From assembly GCF_001276515.1 (NCBI RefSeq), contig NZ_LDVZ01000013.1, positions 1 through 54,874 of the forward strand: 54,874 nucleotides of DNA, read 5' to 3'. Each line of letters opens with the position of its first letter. Position 1 is the stretch's first letter. This document shows positions 1 to 13,554 of this stretch, in pieces. The notes beneath the pieces are model-generated. The model was not told the origin of the DNA. It saw only the letters and a program-made list of their open reading frames with translations, and did not search any database. Source of the DNA: Haemophilus sp. C1. GTDB lineage: Bacteria > Pseudomonadota > Gammaproteobacteria > Enterobacterales > Pasteurellaceae. The translations under genes and the position numbers were made by a program.

Positions 1-11
1 ACAATCCTTTA

Positions 12-60
12 AATAACAGTCTAACTTTTTGGGGTCAGATCAAAATAACCGCACTTTTTA
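12..60 (-). mobile_element. Outer end of an IS150-type (IS3 family) element, with flanking uptake signal
   Basis: Read on the minus strand, this stretch is an uptake signal core, then TTTTGATCTG, then ACCCCAAAAAGTTAGACT. It matches the repeat at the other end of the window (54816-54874), with a 1-base gap and a few substitutions. The form resembles the terminal inverted repeat of the IS150 group of the IS3 family (CTGCACCC...GTTGGAC). The element itself would lie to the left, outside the window, so no transposase is visible here. Because both window ends are outward-facing copies of one repeat, the window may be a contig that stopped in this repeat (inference). Confidence 0.55.
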
Positions 61-105
61 ATTAATGACAGTTTATGAATTAATCTATATAAATGGGAAA
101 ATGTC

Positions 106-957
106 TTAGTGAGCAAGCACCTGTTTCACTGCTACATCCAATCCTGCAGTTGGACGGCCAAGCAATTTCTCAAGGATTTTGTCTTCTGAGAATAATGCAC
201 CGTTTGACGCATCTACATCCCATTGTGCGATTAAGCCTGCAAAGCCTTCATCTAATCCTGCTTGCACAAGTGCTGCGGCATAATCTGCTGCAAGAATATC
301 CACGTAAGGGATATCTTTACCTGTTTGTTTGCTGATTTCTGCGGCAAGATCAGATAATGCCCAGCTGGTTGATCCGGCAAGCTCGTAAGTTTGGTTTTCA
401 TGGCCTTCACCTAAAGCCACATTTACGGCCGCTTCTGCAAGTTCTGCGCGAAGTACGGAGGAAATTTTGCCGTTTTTTGCCGAACCGTAGAAAGCATTGT
501 TCGCTAATGCTGCCGGAATTGAAGCTGTGTAGTTCTCTGTGTACCAGCCATTGCGTAAAATCGTATAAGTGATGCCGGAGGCTTTTAATGCGGCTTCGGT
601 TGCAACGTGTTCACCGGCAAGGGATTTCACAGTATTGTCGTTGGTGGCGCCGAGTAAGCTGGTGTAGATAATATGTTTCACACCTGCTTTTTTTGCCGCT
701 TCAATCACGTTGTTGTGCTGTACAAAACGCTGACCGATTTCATTGCTTGACACCAAAATTAACGTATCCACGCCTTGTAATGCCTCTACTTGCCCTTTTG
801 TTTTTGAATAATCAAATTTGCGGGCTGCTGCTCCTGAAATTTTTCCTGGAGAGCGTACAAGCGCGATGACGTTTGCTTGCTTTGCTTTTAATAAGTCTAA
901 TGCGATTGCGCCAAATTGACCTGTTGCACCAGTAATTGCGATAGTTTTAGTAGTCAT
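106..957 (-). CDS. qorB: NAD(P)H-dependent quinone oxidoreductase, QorB/YtfG-like
   Basis: 283 aa, NmrA-like atypical short-chain dehydrogenase. The N-terminus has a Rossmann fold with the dinucleotide-binding motif GATGQFG at residues 10-16. The lack of a classical YxxxK catalytic pair fits the NmrA/QorB type. The family reduces quinones with NADPH in the cytosol. An AAGGA ribosome site precedes the ATG at 957. The gene is divergent from a HxlR-family regulator, the same arrangement as E. coli ytfG/ytfH, which supports the assignment more than the sequence alone. Substrate is not shown by the sequence; another NmrA-type sensor or reductase is possible. Confidence 0.8.
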   Translation of the reverse strand: MTTKTIAITGATGQFGAIALDLLKAKQANVIALVRSPGKISGAAARKFDYSKTKGQVEALQGVDTLILVSSNEIGQRFVQHNNVIEAAKKAGVKHIIYTSLLGATNDNTVKSLAGEHVATEAALKASGITYTILRNGWYTENYTASIPAALANNAFYGSAKNGKISSVLRAELAEAAVNVALGEGHENQTYELAGSTSWALSDLAAEISKQTGKDIPYVDILAADYAAALVQAGLDEGFAGLIAQWDVDASNGALFSEDKILEKLLGRPTAGLDVAVKQVLAH

Positions 958-1122
958 GATATTTTCCTTCTTGTTAAGTTGAAATGATATTTGAACATTT
1001 GATTGTTCGCTTGATGTGGCGTATTATATTTTAAAACTTCCTTTTAGGAAGTACTTATAAAAATGTAAGTTTTGGAAAATTTAAAAATATTTTTTAATTA
1101 ATTGATTTATAAGGAATTAAAA

Positions 1123-1482
1123 ATGGAAAAAATTTTTGATCGGGGTAATGTATTGGCTTCAGCTTGTCCATCTCGCCAAATTTTGCAACATTTAACCAGT
1201 CGTTGGGGTGCATTGGTATTAGTAAGTTTACATTCGGGCACCAAGCGTTTTAGTGAACTTCGCCGTGCTATTGATGGTGTTAGCGAACGTATGTTGACTA
1301 AAACCCTGCAGGAATTAGAAGCCGATGGGATGTTAATTCGTAAATCCTATAATACCGTGCCACCGCAAGTGGATTACACATTAACAGAATTTGGGGCTGA
1401 AGCTTCCAATAAGATGTTTGAGTTAGTGGATTGGTTGGAAACAAATTTGACAGGAATTTTGGCTGCAACAAAAAAACATTAA
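1123..1482 (+). CDS. qorR: HxlR-family redox-responsive transcriptional regulator, QorR/YtfH-like
   Basis: 119 aa winged-helix HxlR-family protein. I chose the ATG at 1123 because AAGGA at 1111-1115 is well spaced for it; an in-frame TTG at 1102 would add seven residues but has no ribosome site. A conserved-looking Cys15 lies just before the HTH (ACPSRQIL), the place where QorR/HypR-type members carry their thiol sensor. The recognition region spans roughly residues 45-75 ([16 protein letters not shown]). Divergence from qorB across 165 bp suggests it controls qorB and itself in response to disulfide or quinone stress, as in related pairs (inference). Confidence 0.8.
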   Translation: MEKIFDRGNVLASACPSRQILQHLTSRWGALVLVSLHSGTKRFSELRRAIDGVSERMLTKTLQELEADGMLIRKSYNTVPPQVDYTLTEFGAEASNKMFELVDWLETNLTGILAATKKH

Positions 1483-1538
1483 GGAAATCTACCGCACTTT
1501 TAAGTAAAATAGCGCAATTTTTTAAAGAGATAATAAAT

Positions 1539-2150
1539 ATGAAAGCCAAATTAGTCAGTTTACTTGCGCAAGCAAATATAAAAATAAGTGATAAACAAAT
1601 TCAGCAGTTGATTGATCTTGTCAATTTACTCAATAAATGGAATAAAGCTTATAATTTGACGTCAGTTCGTGATCCACAAGAAATGTTAGTCAAACATATT
1701 TTAGATAGTCTTGTTGTAAGCCCTTATTTACAAGGCGATCGTTTCATCGATGTCGGTACAGGCCCTGGCTTGCCTGGTCTACCTTTAGCAATTATTAATC
1801 CTTCTAAACAATTTGTTCTCCTTGATAGTTTAGGCAAACGTATTAGTTTTATTAGAAATGCAGTACGTGAGCTTGGGCTCACTAATGTAACGCCTGTTTT
1901 GAGTCGAGTAGAAGAATATCAACCTGAAGATAAATTTGATGGCGTATTAAGTCGCGCTTTTGCTTCGTTAAAAGATATGACTGAGTGGTGCCATCATTTA
2001 CCCAAAGAAAACGGTCATTTTTATTCATTAAAAGGTATTTATCAGGAAGATGAAATTAATGAATTGAATGAAAAATATACTATTCAAGAAGTGATTGAAT
2101 TACATGTTCCAGAACTTATAGGTGAACGACATTTAATCGTTTTGCGTTAA
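1539..2150 (+). CDS. rsmG: 16S rRNA (guanine527-N7)-methyltransferase RsmG
   Basis: 203 aa. RsmG (GidB) methylates N7 of G527 in 16S rRNA using SAM; loss gives low-level streptomycin resistance in other bacteria. The SAM site is visible as [11 protein letters not shown] around residues 72-82, and the family signature [11 protein letters not shown] lies near 32-42. The ATG at 1539 is used because it gives the usual family length (about 205 aa); the frame is open upstream, but the extra 36 residues are non-conserved and overlap qorR. It lies directly upstream of the atp operon, the classic gidB-atp order. Confidence 0.95.
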   Translation: MKAKLVSLLAQANIKISDKQIQQLIDLVNLLNKWNKAYNLTSVRDPQEMLVKHILDSLVVSPYLQGDRFIDVGTGPGLPGLPLAIINPSKQFVLLDSLGKRISFIRNAVRELGLTNVTPVLSRVEEYQPEDKFDGVLSRAFASLKDMTEWCHHLPKENGHFYSLKGIYQEDEINELNEKYTIQEVIELHVPELIGERHLIVLR

Positions 2151-2218
2151 ATAGTTACAATTTTGTAAAAAATTTTCTAAAAGTGTGATTTAGTTAACGT
2201 TTTTCAGTGCTTTTTAAG

Positions 2219-2246
2219 TTGAATCTAATTTGATCAAATGTATAAT
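2219..2246 (+). promoter_or_regulatory. Predicted sigma-70 promoter of the atp operon
   Basis: TTGAAT at 2219-2224, a 16-base spacer, and a perfect TATAAT at 2241-2246, 24 bp before the atpI start. It lies in the 119-bp gap after rsmG, so the atp genes can be transcribed independently of rsmG. Confidence 0.7.
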
Positions 2247-2269
2247 TAGGGCGTTTTAAGGTTTTAAAA

Positions 2270-2644
2270 ATGTCGAGAATTGTACAACAAGCGAAAGTTC
2301 AGTATCAAAAAGCTATTTTTATTGAAATAGTCATTATGCTGCTATTGGCTTGTTTTTTTGCTTTATGGCAAATGAAAAGTGCGCTTGATTTTTTATTCGG
2401 ATTTCTTTCGGCATTAATTCCTTTTGGTGTTTTTGTGTATGTGGTTTTTTATAGAAAACAACATTTAGCCACAAAATTAACCGCACTTTATAAAGGAGAA
2501 GCAATAAAGTTTGTTCTAACCATTGTTTTTATTAGTATTTCATTTAAATACTTTTCGGTTACAAATTTTATTATTTTTTTTAGTGGTTTTTTTATTGCAT
2601 TAATGTTGAATAATTTAGTTCCATTTTTGCTTCGCCGAATTTGA
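2270..2644 (+). CDS. atpI: ATP synthase assembly protein AtpI
   Basis: 124 aa, very hydrophobic, with about four membrane segments (near residues 17-34, 37-58, 76-96 and 99-118). AtpI helps assemble the c-ring of F1Fo ATP synthase and is not part of the finished enzyme. Identification rests on size, topology and its position as first gene of the atp operon. An uptake signal lies inside the gene (about 2482-2490). Sequence conservation in this family is low, so context carries much of the weight. Confidence 0.88.
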   Translation: MSRIVQQAKVQYQKAIFIEIVIMLLLACFFALWQMKSALDFLFGFLSALIPFGVFVYVVFYRKQHLATKLTALYKGEAIKFVLTIVFISISFKYFSVTNFIIFFSGFFIALMLNNLVPFLLRRI

Positions 2645-2662
2645 TTTTTATACTTGTACTAA

Positions 2663-3460
<798 letters not shown>

Positions 3461-3497
3461 TCATTTTTTATTAACCGGCTCTAGGGCTAAAACTTAA

Positions 3498-3770
<273 letters not shown>

Positions 3771-3819
3771 TCACCTTATTTGCTTATCAACGTAAAACAA
3801 GCATAGTAAGGAGGACGTT

Positions 3820-4290
3820 GTGAATTTAAATGCAACATTGATTGGTCAACTTATCGCATTCGCACTTTTTGTGTGGTTTTGCATGAAGTTTGTTTGGCCA
3901 CCAATTATTAATGCGATTGAAACACGTCAAAGCCAAATTGCGAACGCTTTAGCGTCAGCTGAAGCAGCTAAAAAAGAGCAAGCAGATACGAAAAATCTTG
4001 TTGAACAAGAACTTTCAGCTGCAAAATTACAAGCTCAAGAGATTTTAGATGCTGCGAATAAACGTCGCAATGAAGTATTAGACGAAGTGAAGGCAGAAGC
4101 CGAAGAACTAAAAGCAAAAATTATTGCTCAAGGTTATGCAGAAGTAGAAGCAGAACGTAAACGTGTTCAAGAAGAATTACGTCTTAAAGTGGCTTCATTG
4201 GCAGTGGCTGGTGCTGAGAAAATTGTGGGTCGTTCTATTGATGAAGCGGCAAACAATGACATTATTGATAAATTAGTTGCAGAGTTATAA
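3820..4290 (+). CDS. atpF: F1Fo ATP synthase subunit b
   Basis: 156 aa. One N-terminal membrane helix (about residues 5-25) is followed by a long charged Ala/Glu/Lys-rich coiled coil that forms the peripheral stalk. The start is GTG at 3820, marked by a near-perfect AAGGAGG at 3808-3814; the next ATG is three codons in. Length equals the E. coli protein. Confidence 0.96.
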   Translation: MNLNATLIGQLIAFALFVWFCMKFVWPPIINAIETRQSQIANALASAEAAKKEQADTKNLVEQELSAAKLQAQEILDAANKRRNEVLDEVKAEAEELKAKIIAQGYAEVEAERKRVQEELRLKVASLAVAGAEKIVGRSIDEAANNDIIDKLVAEL

Positions 4291-4302
4291 GAGGCTTAGC
4301 TT

Positions 4303-4836
4303 ATGTCAGAATTAACTACAATAGCTCGCCCTTATGCAAAAGCTGCATTCGACTTTGCCATTGAACAAAGTGCGGTCGAAAAATGGACTGAAATGTTAGG
4401 TTTTGCTGCAGCCGTAGCTGAAGATGAAACGGTAAAAGCTTACTTAAGTAGTTCTCTTTCTGCACAGAAATTAGCTGATACAGTAATTTCTATTTGTGGC
4501 GAACAATTGGATCAATATGGGCAAAATCTTATTCGGTTAATGGCTGAAAATAAGCGTTTGAGTGCTATTCCTGCGGTGTTTGAAGAATTTAAACATCACG
4601 TAGAGGAGCACCAAGCTATTGCAGAAGTTGAAGTAACGTCTGCGCAACCATTGAATGCAACACAAATCGAAAAAATTGCAGCTGTAATGGAAAAAAGATT
4701 AGCTCGCAAAGTGAAATTAAATTGCAACGTGGATAACGCACTTATTGCTGGTGTGATTATTCGTACTGAAGACTTTGTGATTGACGGAAGTAGCCGTGGG
4801 CAACTTACTCGTCTCGCAAATGAGTTGCAATTATAA
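4303..4836 (+). CDS. atpH: F1Fo ATP synthase subunit delta
   Basis: 177 aa (E. coli 177). Delta joins the top of F1 to the b stalk. The N-terminal helical domain starts with the typical [14 protein letters not shown], and the C-terminal [15 protein letters not shown] is the family signature for delta/OSCP. An uptake signal core lies at 4368-4376 and encodes QSAVE without disturbing the frame. It is 12 bp behind atpF. Confidence 0.96.
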   Translation: MSELTTIARPYAKAAFDFAIEQSAVEKWTEMLGFAAAVAEDETVKAYLSSSLSAQKLADTVISICGEQLDQYGQNLIRLMAENKRLSAIPAVFEEFKHHVEEHQAIAEVEVTSAQPLNATQIEKIAAVMEKRLARKVKLNCNVDNALIAGVIIRTEDFVIDGSSRGQLTRLANELQL

Positions 4837-4848
4837 GAGGAATACAAG

Positions 4849-6390
4849 ATGCAACTAAATTCAACTGAAATTAGTGAATTGATTAAAAAACGCATCGCTC
4901 AATTCGACGTGGTCAGTGAAGCGCGTAATACAGGGACAATTGTTTCTGTAAGCGATGGTATTATTCGCATCCACGGTTTAAGCGATGTAATGCAAGGTGA
5001 AATGATCGCCTTACCAGGTAATCGTTATGCGATGGCACTTAACCTTGAACGTGATTCTGTTGGTGCTGTAGTTATGGGACCTTACGCAGATTTAGCGGAA
5101 GGTATGGAAGTTCAATGTACAGGTCGTATTCTTGAAGTACCCGTTGGTCGTGGTTTATTAGGTCGTGTAGTTAATACGCTTGGTCAACCAATCGATGGTA
5201 AAGGCGAAATTGAAAATGATGGCTTCTCACCAGTAGAAGTGATTGCGCCAGGCGTTATCGATCGTCGTTCTGTTGATCAACCTGTTCAAACCGGTTACAA
5301 AGCCGTTGACTCAATGGTGCCAATCGGTCGTGGTCAACGTGAATTAATCATCGGTGACCGTCAAACTGGTAAAACTGCGTTAGCAATTGACGCTATTATT
5401 AACCAACGTAATTCAGGTATTAAATGTATCTATGTTGCGATTGGTCAAAAAGCCTCTACTATCGCAAACGTCGTGCGTAAATTAGAAGAACATGGTGCGC
5501 TTGCAAATACTATCGTGGTAGCCGCATCTGCATCTGAATCAGCAGCGTTACAATATTTAGCACCTTATGCTGGTTGTGCGATGGGTGAATATTTCCGTGA
5601 TCGCGGTGAAGATGCGTTAATTGTTTATGATGATTTATCAAAACAAGCCGTAGCTTATCGTCAAATTTCATTATTATTACGTCGTCCACCAGGTCGTGAA
5701 GCCTATCCAGGTGATGTGTTCTATTTACATTCTCGTTTACTAGAACGTGCTTCTCGTGTAAACGAAGATTACGTAGAAAAATTCACTAAAGGTGAAGTAA
5801 AAGGAAAAACTGGTTCTTTAACCGCACTTCCGATTATTGAAACCCAAGCGGGTGACGTTTCAGCATTCGTTCCAACCAACGTAATTTCTATTACCGACGG
5901 TCAGATCTTCTTAGAATCTAACTTGTTTAACTCAGGTATTCGTCCTGCGGTAAACCCAGGTATTTCGGTATCTCGTGTTGGTGGTTCAGCGCAAACTAAA
6001 GTTATTAAGAAATTAGCGGGTGGTATTCGTACCGCGCTAGCTCAATATCGTGAATTAGCAGCTTTTGCACAGTTTGCATCAGATCTAGATGATGCGACTC
6101 GTAAGCAACTTTCTCACGGTGAAAAAGTAACTGAATTATTAAAACAAAAACAATTTGCTCCATTATCTGTTGCAGAACAAGCGGTTGTATTGTTTGCTGT
6201 TGAATTTGGTTATTTGGATGACGTGGAATTATCAAAAATTGCAAGTTTTGAGACCGCACTTTTAGATTATTCTAACCGTAATCACGCTGAGTTTATGCAA
6301 GAGCTTACTAAAACCGGTAACTATAATGACGAAATCAAAGATACATTAAAAGGTATTTTAGATAGTTTTAAAGCGAATAGTGCTTGGTAG
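4849..6390 (+). CDS. atpA: F1Fo ATP synthase subunit alpha
   Basis: 513 aa, the same length as E. coli AtpA. The Walker A motif GDRQTGKT is at residues 169-176. The N-terminal beta-barrel, central nucleotide-binding domain and C-terminal helical domain follow in order, ending DSFKANSAW. Alpha alternates with beta in the F1 hexamer and binds non-catalytic nucleotide. Two uptake signal cores lie within the gene (about 5821 and 6253); both are read as Thr-Ala-Leu. Confidence 0.98.
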   Translation: MQLNSTEISELIKKRIAQFDVVSEARNTGTIVSVSDGIIRIHGLSDVMQGEMIALPGNRYAMALNLERDSVGAVVMGPYADLAEGMEVQCTGRILEVPVGRGLLGRVVNTLGQPIDGKGEIENDGFSPVEVIAPGVIDRRSVDQPVQTGYKAVDSMVPIGRGQRELIIGDRQTGKTALAIDAIINQRNSGIKCIYVAIGQKASTIANVVRKLEEHGALANTIVVAASASESAALQYLAPYAGCAMGEYFRDRGEDALIVYDDLSKQAVAYRQISLLLRRPPGREAYPGDVFYLHSRLLERASRVNEDYVEKFTKGEVKGKTGSLTALPIIETQAGDVSAFVPTNVISITDGQIFLESNLFNSGIRPAVNPGISVSRVGGSAQTKVIKKLAGGIRTALAQYRELAAFAQFASDLDDATRKQLSHGEKVTELLKQKQFAPLSVAEQAVVLFAVEFGYLDDVELSKIASFETALLDYSNRNHAEFMQELTKTGNYNDEIKDTLKGILDSFKANSAW

Positions 6391-6405
6391 TAACGGAGAG
6401 ATAAG

Positions 6406-8665
<2,260 letters not shown>

Positions 8666-8695
8666 TCACTTCAAGTCATTTGAAGGAGAACAAAA

Positions 8696-9124
8696 ATGGC
8701 GACATTTAATTTAACAATAGTAAGCGCAGAGCGAAAAATCTTTGAAGGTGAAGTAAAACAAATCCAAGCAACAGGTGTTGAGGGGGAATTAGGTATTCTC
8801 CCTGGACACACTCCATTGCTAACGGCAATTAAGCCAGGGATTGTTAAATTTACCCTTCAAGATGGAAATGAAGAAGTTATCTATGTTTCCGGTGGTTTTT
8901 TAGAGGTTCAACCAAATATTGTTACGGTACTAGCAGATGTTGCTATCCGTGGTAGTGAATTAGATGCTGATCGTATTCGCGAAGCAAAACGTAAAGCTGA
9001 AGAGAACATTGTATCTCATGCATCAGATGTAGATCATGATTTACTGGTTGCGAAACTTTCTAAAGAGTTAGCAAAACTTCGAGCTTATGAATTGACTGAA
9101 AAACTCTTGAAAACAAGACGGTAA
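8696..9124 (+). CDS. atpC: F1Fo ATP synthase subunit epsilon
   Basis: 142 aa. The N-terminal beta-sandwich carries the signature [13 protein letters not shown] (about residues 31-43). The C-terminal two-helix domain, the ATP-sensing brake of F1, runs from about residue 88. Last gene of the operon; a hairpin made of two facing uptake signals follows within 5 bases. Confidence 0.97.
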   Translation: MATFNLTIVSAERKIFEGEVKQIQATGVEGELGILPGHTPLLTAIKPGIVKFTLQDGNEEVIYVSGGFLEVQPNIVTVLADVAIRGSELDADRIREAKRKAEENIVSHASDVDHDLLVAKLSKELAKLRAYELTEKLLKTRR

Positions 9125-9127
9125 TAA

Positions 9128-9157
9128 AAAAGTGCGGTGAATTTTCACCGCACTTTT
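9128..9157. terminator. Bidirectional terminator built from two inverted uptake signals
   Basis: A 14-bp perfect stem (9128-9141 with 9144-9157) and a 2-base tip are formed by two facing AAGTGCGGT cores, with A and T runs on the two sides. It separates convergent atpC and the lipoprotein gene, so it can stop transcription from both. Confidence 0.85.
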
Positions 9158-9167
9158 GTTTGTTTCC

Positions 9168-10031
9168 TTAAAGAAATTTTACATAGTTATTTCGCTTAAA
9201 TTCAGGTCTAAATAATTCTTCTAGTTGCCCAAAATAGAGAAACAAATCCTGCTCTCCTGCTGCGTAAGGGGCGATTTCATAGACATCATAAATAAAATGT
9301 ACACCTCTAGAATCTAAGTAAATATTGTTCGATAAATTAAAACTATCGGCTCCAATAAGAGGTTCATATTCCTTGTTGCTATTATTATATTGCTCCCATA
9401 AAAGTTTTTTTACTTTCGGTAAATCTTTTTCATTAAATAAATCATTTAATGTCAAAATATGGCGTGTAGTTAGATCAATCGTGAAATAGCGATTGCCTTC
9501 TATCCCATGAGCACCACCTTCATAGTCATAATAACTAATAGCAAAGGTTGCAAGTTTTTCTTTTTGTGCAATAAAATCTGTCCACATAGAATGAGAAATA
9601 CCAAAAGATGGTGTTTCTTTTACTTCTTTTTTGTCTTCCTCAAAAGCTGTTTGATAACGTGCTACAAATTGTTCTCGAGAAATATTTTTCGTTTCTTCGT
9701 TTTCAGTCAATTTTTTCCATAACAAATCATTAAGCCAATCAATATTGGTTTTTATTGTTGAAATTGAATACTCAATTTTGGTTTCTTCAGGCTGATAATC
9801 TTCTTTCGATTTAGGATGTTTAATAATTTCAGATTGATTAAATATTTCATCATTTTCCACAAAAATTGCTGGGATTGTTTTTTCTATTTGATCTTTTAAT
9901 TTGGTATTTTCAGCACTGAGTTGTGCTACTGTTTGATTTAGTTGTTTTATTTTTGCTTCAGTATCTTTATCTTGGCAGCCTGTGAGTAAAATGACAGAAC
10001 TAATTAATGCAGCAACGAGCGTTTTTTTCAT
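9168..10031 (-). CDS. Lipoprotein with RsiV-like DUF3298 domain
   Basis: 287 aa. A lipoprotein signal peptide ends in the lipobox LLTGC with Cys19. Residues about 22-50 form a heptad-like coiled coil (KIKQLNQTVAQLSAEN). The C-terminal half has the pattern of the DUF3298/DUF4163 family: YDYEGGAHGIEG, then LTLNDLF, then a final VYEIAPYAAGEQ. These domains occur in RsiV-type sigma-factor inhibitors and in free-standing envelope lipoproteins; there is no sigma factor nearby, so the second is more likely here. It starts 18 bp after the selB stop on the same strand and may be co-transcribed. Function unknown. Confidence 0.75.
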   Translation of the reverse strand: MKKTLVAALISSVILLTGCQDKDTEAKIKQLNQTVAQLSAENTKLKDQIEKTIPAIFVENDEIFNQSEIIKHPKSKEDYQPEETKIEYSISTIKTNIDWLNDLLWKKLTENEETKNISREQFVARYQTAFEEDKKEVKETPSFGISHSMWTDFIAQKEKLATFAISYYDYEGGAHGIEGNRYFTIDLTTRHILTLNDLFNEKDLPKVKKLLWEQYNNSNKEYEPLIGADSFNLSNNIYLDSRGVHFIYDVYEIAPYAAGEQDLFLYFGQLEELFRPEFKRNNYVKFL

Positions 10032-10049
10032 ACTTTTTTCCTTTTTAAA

Positions 10050-11909
10050 TCATAAATCAAAAACATTCTTATCGCGTAGAATATGGTCATTGCCTTTGCG
10101 ACGTAAAAATCCCATTCGGTCGAAATATTCCATCAGTTGAACGGTAAGTTTGCGCCCGAAATTCAATTTATCACGTACTTCATTTACTGAAACTTTTCCT
10201 TTTTCTTCTGCGATTTGTTTGATGAGCCTTGCATAAGCATAGATGGTTTCAGTTAAGAAAAATCTATCTTTCACGATTGGTGTGAGGTAACCCAATTTCC
10301 CAGCTTTATACATAAAATTACGCATGGTACTTTCATCCATCGCCAAGGCATTCGCCATATCACGTACCCAAATGGCTTGACCTTGGGCTTTTTCAAATTC
10401 ATCGAGTACACTTGACCAATATTTTTGTTCTTCTTGGCTAAATTGGATTTTATGTTCGGGTAAGTGAAGCCAACCTCGAGTTTGCTGTAATCTTCCCTCT
10501 TCTAACATTTCATCAATAAAATGATTGATCAAGTTTTCAGGCTGGTGTAAGGCAGTCATTCGATATAATCTGGCTTTGCTTACACCAAGTTGATCATTAT
10601 GTTGCTCGTGATAAGTATTAAGTGCGGTTAAAATTTGCTGTGTTTTTTCTTGTACGTAATTAGTATTAAAACACCAATCTTGATAACGTACGGCGTCCCG
10701 CTCGGCGAGTGCTTTATCTAATTGCAAGGAAGTCAGTTGCTCCGTCCACATTAATTGGCGTGCTGTTGTCGCATTATGTTGAAGGGTAAGTGCAATACGT
10801 TGCGAAGCATTTTCTGCCAATGCTAAATTCGCTAAGAAATTTAACCGCACTTCAGTACGTTTATGACGTTTTGGCGAGTTAATTTCCAATACTCGTGCGC
10901 CAGCAATTAAGGTTTTTGTATCGCCACTGCGTAAAATAAGTTTGTCTCCAAAAGCCAAGAATAATGGCGAATCTAATATGATTTCAGCTAAAGTGCGGTC
11001 ATTTTTTGCGACATTTTTTCCTTGTAATAAGGTGAGCTTACCCGTAGTGCGACTCGCTCCGTGATAAATATGCACAGGTTGGCTTTCATTTAATGGTACT
11101 TCAGCCAAAATTTGTACACTGATGCGATCTGTTGGTGAGAGGGGTTCATCCTGCAATAACCAATCGCCTCGTTTCATTGGTATGCGGTCTAAATCAGCAT
11201 TTAAATTTAACGCTAAACGCTGCCCTGCAATACCTTGTTCGCTTGATGTATTTTGTGCGTGAATCGCTTTTACACGAACTTTCTGTCCAGTGGAAAGGTA
11301 AAGTTCATCGTTTACTTTCACTGTTCCTGAAAAGGCTGTGCCTGTCACGACGGTGCCCGCCCCTTTTACACTGAATACTCGGTCTATTGCGTAGCGGAAA
11401 GGTTTCTGGGTATCAGCCAATTCAGGTAGATTAGCTAAGTAATGACGTAATTCACTAATGCCTTGTCCCGTTTCTGCTGAGGTAACGAAGTAGTTAGCAT
11501 CGCGTAAAAAACTATAATCTTGTTTAATTGTTTGGATTAACGATTCTATTTGCTCTGAATTTGTACGATCTGCTTTTGTGATGACAACAATAATTTCGTG
11601 GAATTGAAGTTGGCGTAATATCGCTAAATGTTCTTTTGTTTGCGCTGCAACGCCTTCATCCGCAGCCACAATTAACATTGCATAATGCACACCACCTAAG
11701 CCCGCCAGCATGTTTGACAAGAATTTCTCGTGCCCCGGCACATCAATAAAGCCAAGAACTTTATTTTCTAAAGGCAGATAGGCATACCCCAAATCAATGG
11801 TCATACCGCGTTTTTTTTCTTCTGGTAAATGCGCGGTACTTGTGCCAGTTAATGCTTTTAATAATGCTGTTTTGCCGTGATCAACGTGACCTGAAGTGAC
11901 AATAATCAT
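10050..11909 (-). CDS. selB: Selenocysteine-specific elongation factor SelB
   Basis: 619 aa (E. coli 614). SelB replaces EF-Tu for Sec-tRNA and binds the SECIS hairpin of selenoprotein mRNAs. Visible: G1 motif GHVDHGKT at residues 7-14, G3 motif DVPGHE from residue 56, EF-Tu-like domains II-III, and four C-terminal winged-helix modules after about residue 370 for SECIS binding. The start overlaps the selA stop by 4 bp (ATGA), implying translational coupling. Confidence 0.97.
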   Translation of the reverse strand: MIIVTSGHVDHGKTALLKALTGTSTAHLPEEKKRGMTIDLGYAYLPLENKVLGFIDVPGHEKFLSNMLAGLGGVHYAMLIVAADEGVAAQTKEHLAILRQLQFHEIIVVITKADRTNSEQIESLIQTIKQDYSFLRDANYFVTSAETGQGISELRHYLANLPELADTQKPFRYAIDRVFSVKGAGTVVTGTAFSGTVKVNDELYLSTGQKVRVKAIHAQNTSSEQGIAGQRLALNLNADLDRIPMKRGDWLLQDEPLSPTDRISVQILAEVPLNESQPVHIYHGASRTTGKLTLLQGKNVAKNDRTLAEIILDSPLFLAFGDKLILRSGDTKTLIAGARVLEINSPKRHKRTEVRLNFLANLALAENASQRIALTLQHNATTARQLMWTEQLTSLQLDKALAERDAVRYQDWCFNTNYVQEKTQQILTALNTYHEQHNDQLGVSKARLYRMTALHQPENLINHFIDEMLEEGRLQQTRGWLHLPEHKIQFSQEEQKYWSSVLDEFEKAQGQAIWVRDMANALAMDESTMRNFMYKAGKLGYLTPIVKDRFFLTETIYAYARLIKQIAEEKGKVSVNEVRDKLNFGRKLTVQLMEYFDRMGFLRRKGNDHILRDKNVFDL

Positions 11910-13291
11910 AGTTCGTCCAATGTATTTAATAATGTTTCAATATCCGCGAGGCTACGTAAGTCTAGCCAAATTTTTCCGTTTTCCATTCGCCCAATAATAG
12001 GTTGGGAAAGTTGTTTAAAACGAGATGAAAGTGCGGAAAGTTTTACGTTTGTTTTTTCTTCAATAGTAACAGCAATGGAAGGGATTCTTTCCATTGGTTG
12101 TGATCCACTACCGATTTGTGCTTGACTAGCTTCAATTTGAATCTCAAATTGTGAACTTAAGCGAGATTCTAACCGCTCTTTTAGACGCATAGCATTTATT
12201 TTGAGTTGCTCTAATGGCTGCGTGAGTAATCGCAAAGTCGGTAATTTTTCAGTTAATTTTTCAGGATTTAAATATAAACGTAATGTGGCTTCTAAGCCGG
12301 CTAAAATGACTTTATCGCAACGTAATACACGCTTGAGAGGATGGGCTTGTAATTGTTCGATCCATTCTTTTTTACCCACGATAATACCTGCTTGCACACC
12401 GCCAAGTAATTTATCGCCAGAGAAAGAGACCAAATCTACGCCTTGGGCGACTTTTTCTTGCACGGTCGGTTCTTTTGGCAAGCCATATTGGCTTAAATCA
12501 ACTAACGCACCACTGCCTAAATCCGTTACTACGGGCACATTCATTTCTCGCCCCAGCTCTGAGAGTTCTTCTTCTGAAACTGAAGAAGTAAAACCACAAA
12601 TTTGATAATTGCTGCTATGCACTTTCATTAAAAAAGCCGTATTTTCAGTGATAGCATTGCGATAATCTTTCAGGTGAGTACGATTAGTGGTGCCCACTTC
12701 CACTAAATGACATCCAGCTTGTTCCATAATATCTGGAATACGAAATGAGCCGCCAATTTCAATTAATTCGCCACGAGAAATAATTACTTCTTTACCTTGA
12801 GCAAAGGTCGCTAACATTAACAATACCGCAGCGGCGTTGTTATTCACTATACAGGCTGCTTCAGCACCTATGAGTTTGCATAATAATTCACTGATGTAAT
12901 TATCGCGATGACTACGCTTACCTTCATCTAAATCATATTCAAGCGAAACATTTTTCTGCATCGCAGAAAGCGCTGCCTGTTGTGCTGCTTCAGACCAAAG
13001 TGCCCGCCCAAGATTTGTGTGTAACACCGTGCCAGTCAGATTATGTACCGCTTTGATTTGTACTTGGTTTTGTTTTTGTAGGCGAGAATGAATTTCTATA
13101 AAAGTGCGGTCAGAATTAGAAAAATATTCAGGAAGTTGATTGTTTTTTTGAATAAATTGACGAGCTTGCGTTAATAATTCTCGACATATTGCCACGACTG
13201 CAGTGTGACCAAATTCGGTAATGAGTTGTAGGCCTTGAGGTGTTTTGAGAATTTTGTCAACGGAAGGAAGTTGTTGAAAAAGTGCGGTCAT
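11906..13291 (-). CDS. selA: L-seryl-tRNA(Sec) selenium transferase SelA
   Basis: 461 aa (E. coli 463). PLP enzyme that converts Ser-tRNA(Sec) to Sec-tRNA(Sec) with selenophosphate. The PLP lysine is Lys294 in [10 protein letters not shown]. The start codon is directly followed by an uptake signal core in reverse sense, which encodes the N-terminal Thr-Ala-Leu. It is divergent from the selC tRNA gene by 70 bp, giving a compact selC/selAB locus. selD is not in the window. Confidence 0.97.
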   Translation of the reverse strand: MTALFQQLPSVDKILKTPQGLQLITEFGHTAVVAICRELLTQARQFIQKNNQLPEYFSNSDRTFIEIHSRLQKQNQVQIKAVHNLTGTVLHTNLGRALWSEAAQQAALSAMQKNVSLEYDLDEGKRSHRDNYISELLCKLIGAEAACIVNNNAAAVLLMLATFAQGKEVIISRGELIEIGGSFRIPDIMEQAGCHLVEVGTTNRTHLKDYRNAITENTAFLMKVHSSNYQICGFTSSVSEEELSELGREMNVPVVTDLGSGALVDLSQYGLPKEPTVQEKVAQGVDLVSFSGDKLLGGVQAGIIVGKKEWIEQLQAHPLKRVLRCDKVILAGLEATLRLYLNPEKLTEKLPTLRLLTQPLEQLKINAMRLKERLESRLSSQFEIQIEASQAQIGSGSQPMERIPSIAVTIEEKTNVKLSALSSRFKQLSQPIIGRMENGKIWLDLRSLADIETLLNTLDEL

Positions 13292-13314
13292 TTTTGAATC
13301 CGTTTAAAATAACG

Positions 13315-13343
13315 TTGAATTGCTGATTAATTTACGCTAAAGT
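13315..13343 (+). promoter_or_regulatory. Predicted sigma-70 promoter of tRNA-Sec
   Basis: TTGAAT at 13315-13320, exactly 17 bases, then TAAAGT at 13338-13343. The expected start would be near 13350, about a dozen bases before the mature tRNA. Confidence 0.65.
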
Positions 13344-13361
13344 AACCGCAATTTCAACTAC

Positions 13362-13456
13362 GGAGGGGCGTCATCTCCGGTGAGGTGGCAGGATTTCAAA
13401 TCCTGTTGAGGACGCCAGCGTTCTTGGGTGGGTTCGACTCCCATTCCCCTCCGCCA
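13362..13456 (+). tRNA. selC: tRNA-Sec (anticodon TCA)
   Basis: A 95-base gene with encoded CCA. The acceptor arm pairs GGAGGGGC with its complement near the 3' end, giving the 8-bp stem typical of tRNA-Sec. The anticodon stem-loop is AGGATTTCAAATCCT with TCA at 13396-13398. A long variable arm follows, and the T arm has GGTTCGACTCC. Size, long extra arm, TCA anticodon and the neighbouring selAB genes all agree. It reads UGA as selenocysteine. Confidence 0.97.
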
Positions 13457-13503
13457 ATTCTATATATTTCATTTTTATCATTTCTATTTTTTATAAAAAT
13501 AAA

Positions 13504-13535
13504 AGCGGTCAAAACCGTTTTTAATTTTGACCGCT
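13504..13535. terminator. Hairpin terminator with AGCGGTC arms
   Basis: An 11-bp perfect stem (13504-13514 with 13525-13535) of AGCGGTCAAAA and its complement, followed by CTTT on the plus strand and AAAAT on the other side. It lies between the tRNA gene and the convergent pepD stop and can serve both. Confidence 0.75.
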
Positions 13536-13554
13536 CTTTAGGATTAATACCTAA

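Noticed and set aside
1298..1549. 83-aa minus-strand frame across qorR and the start of rsmG
   Set aside because: Overlaps two well supported genes on the other strand and has no recognisable motif.
12201..12605. 134-aa plus-strand frame inside selA
   Set aside because: It lies fully antisense to a clear SelA reading frame, has no ribosome site and no family features.
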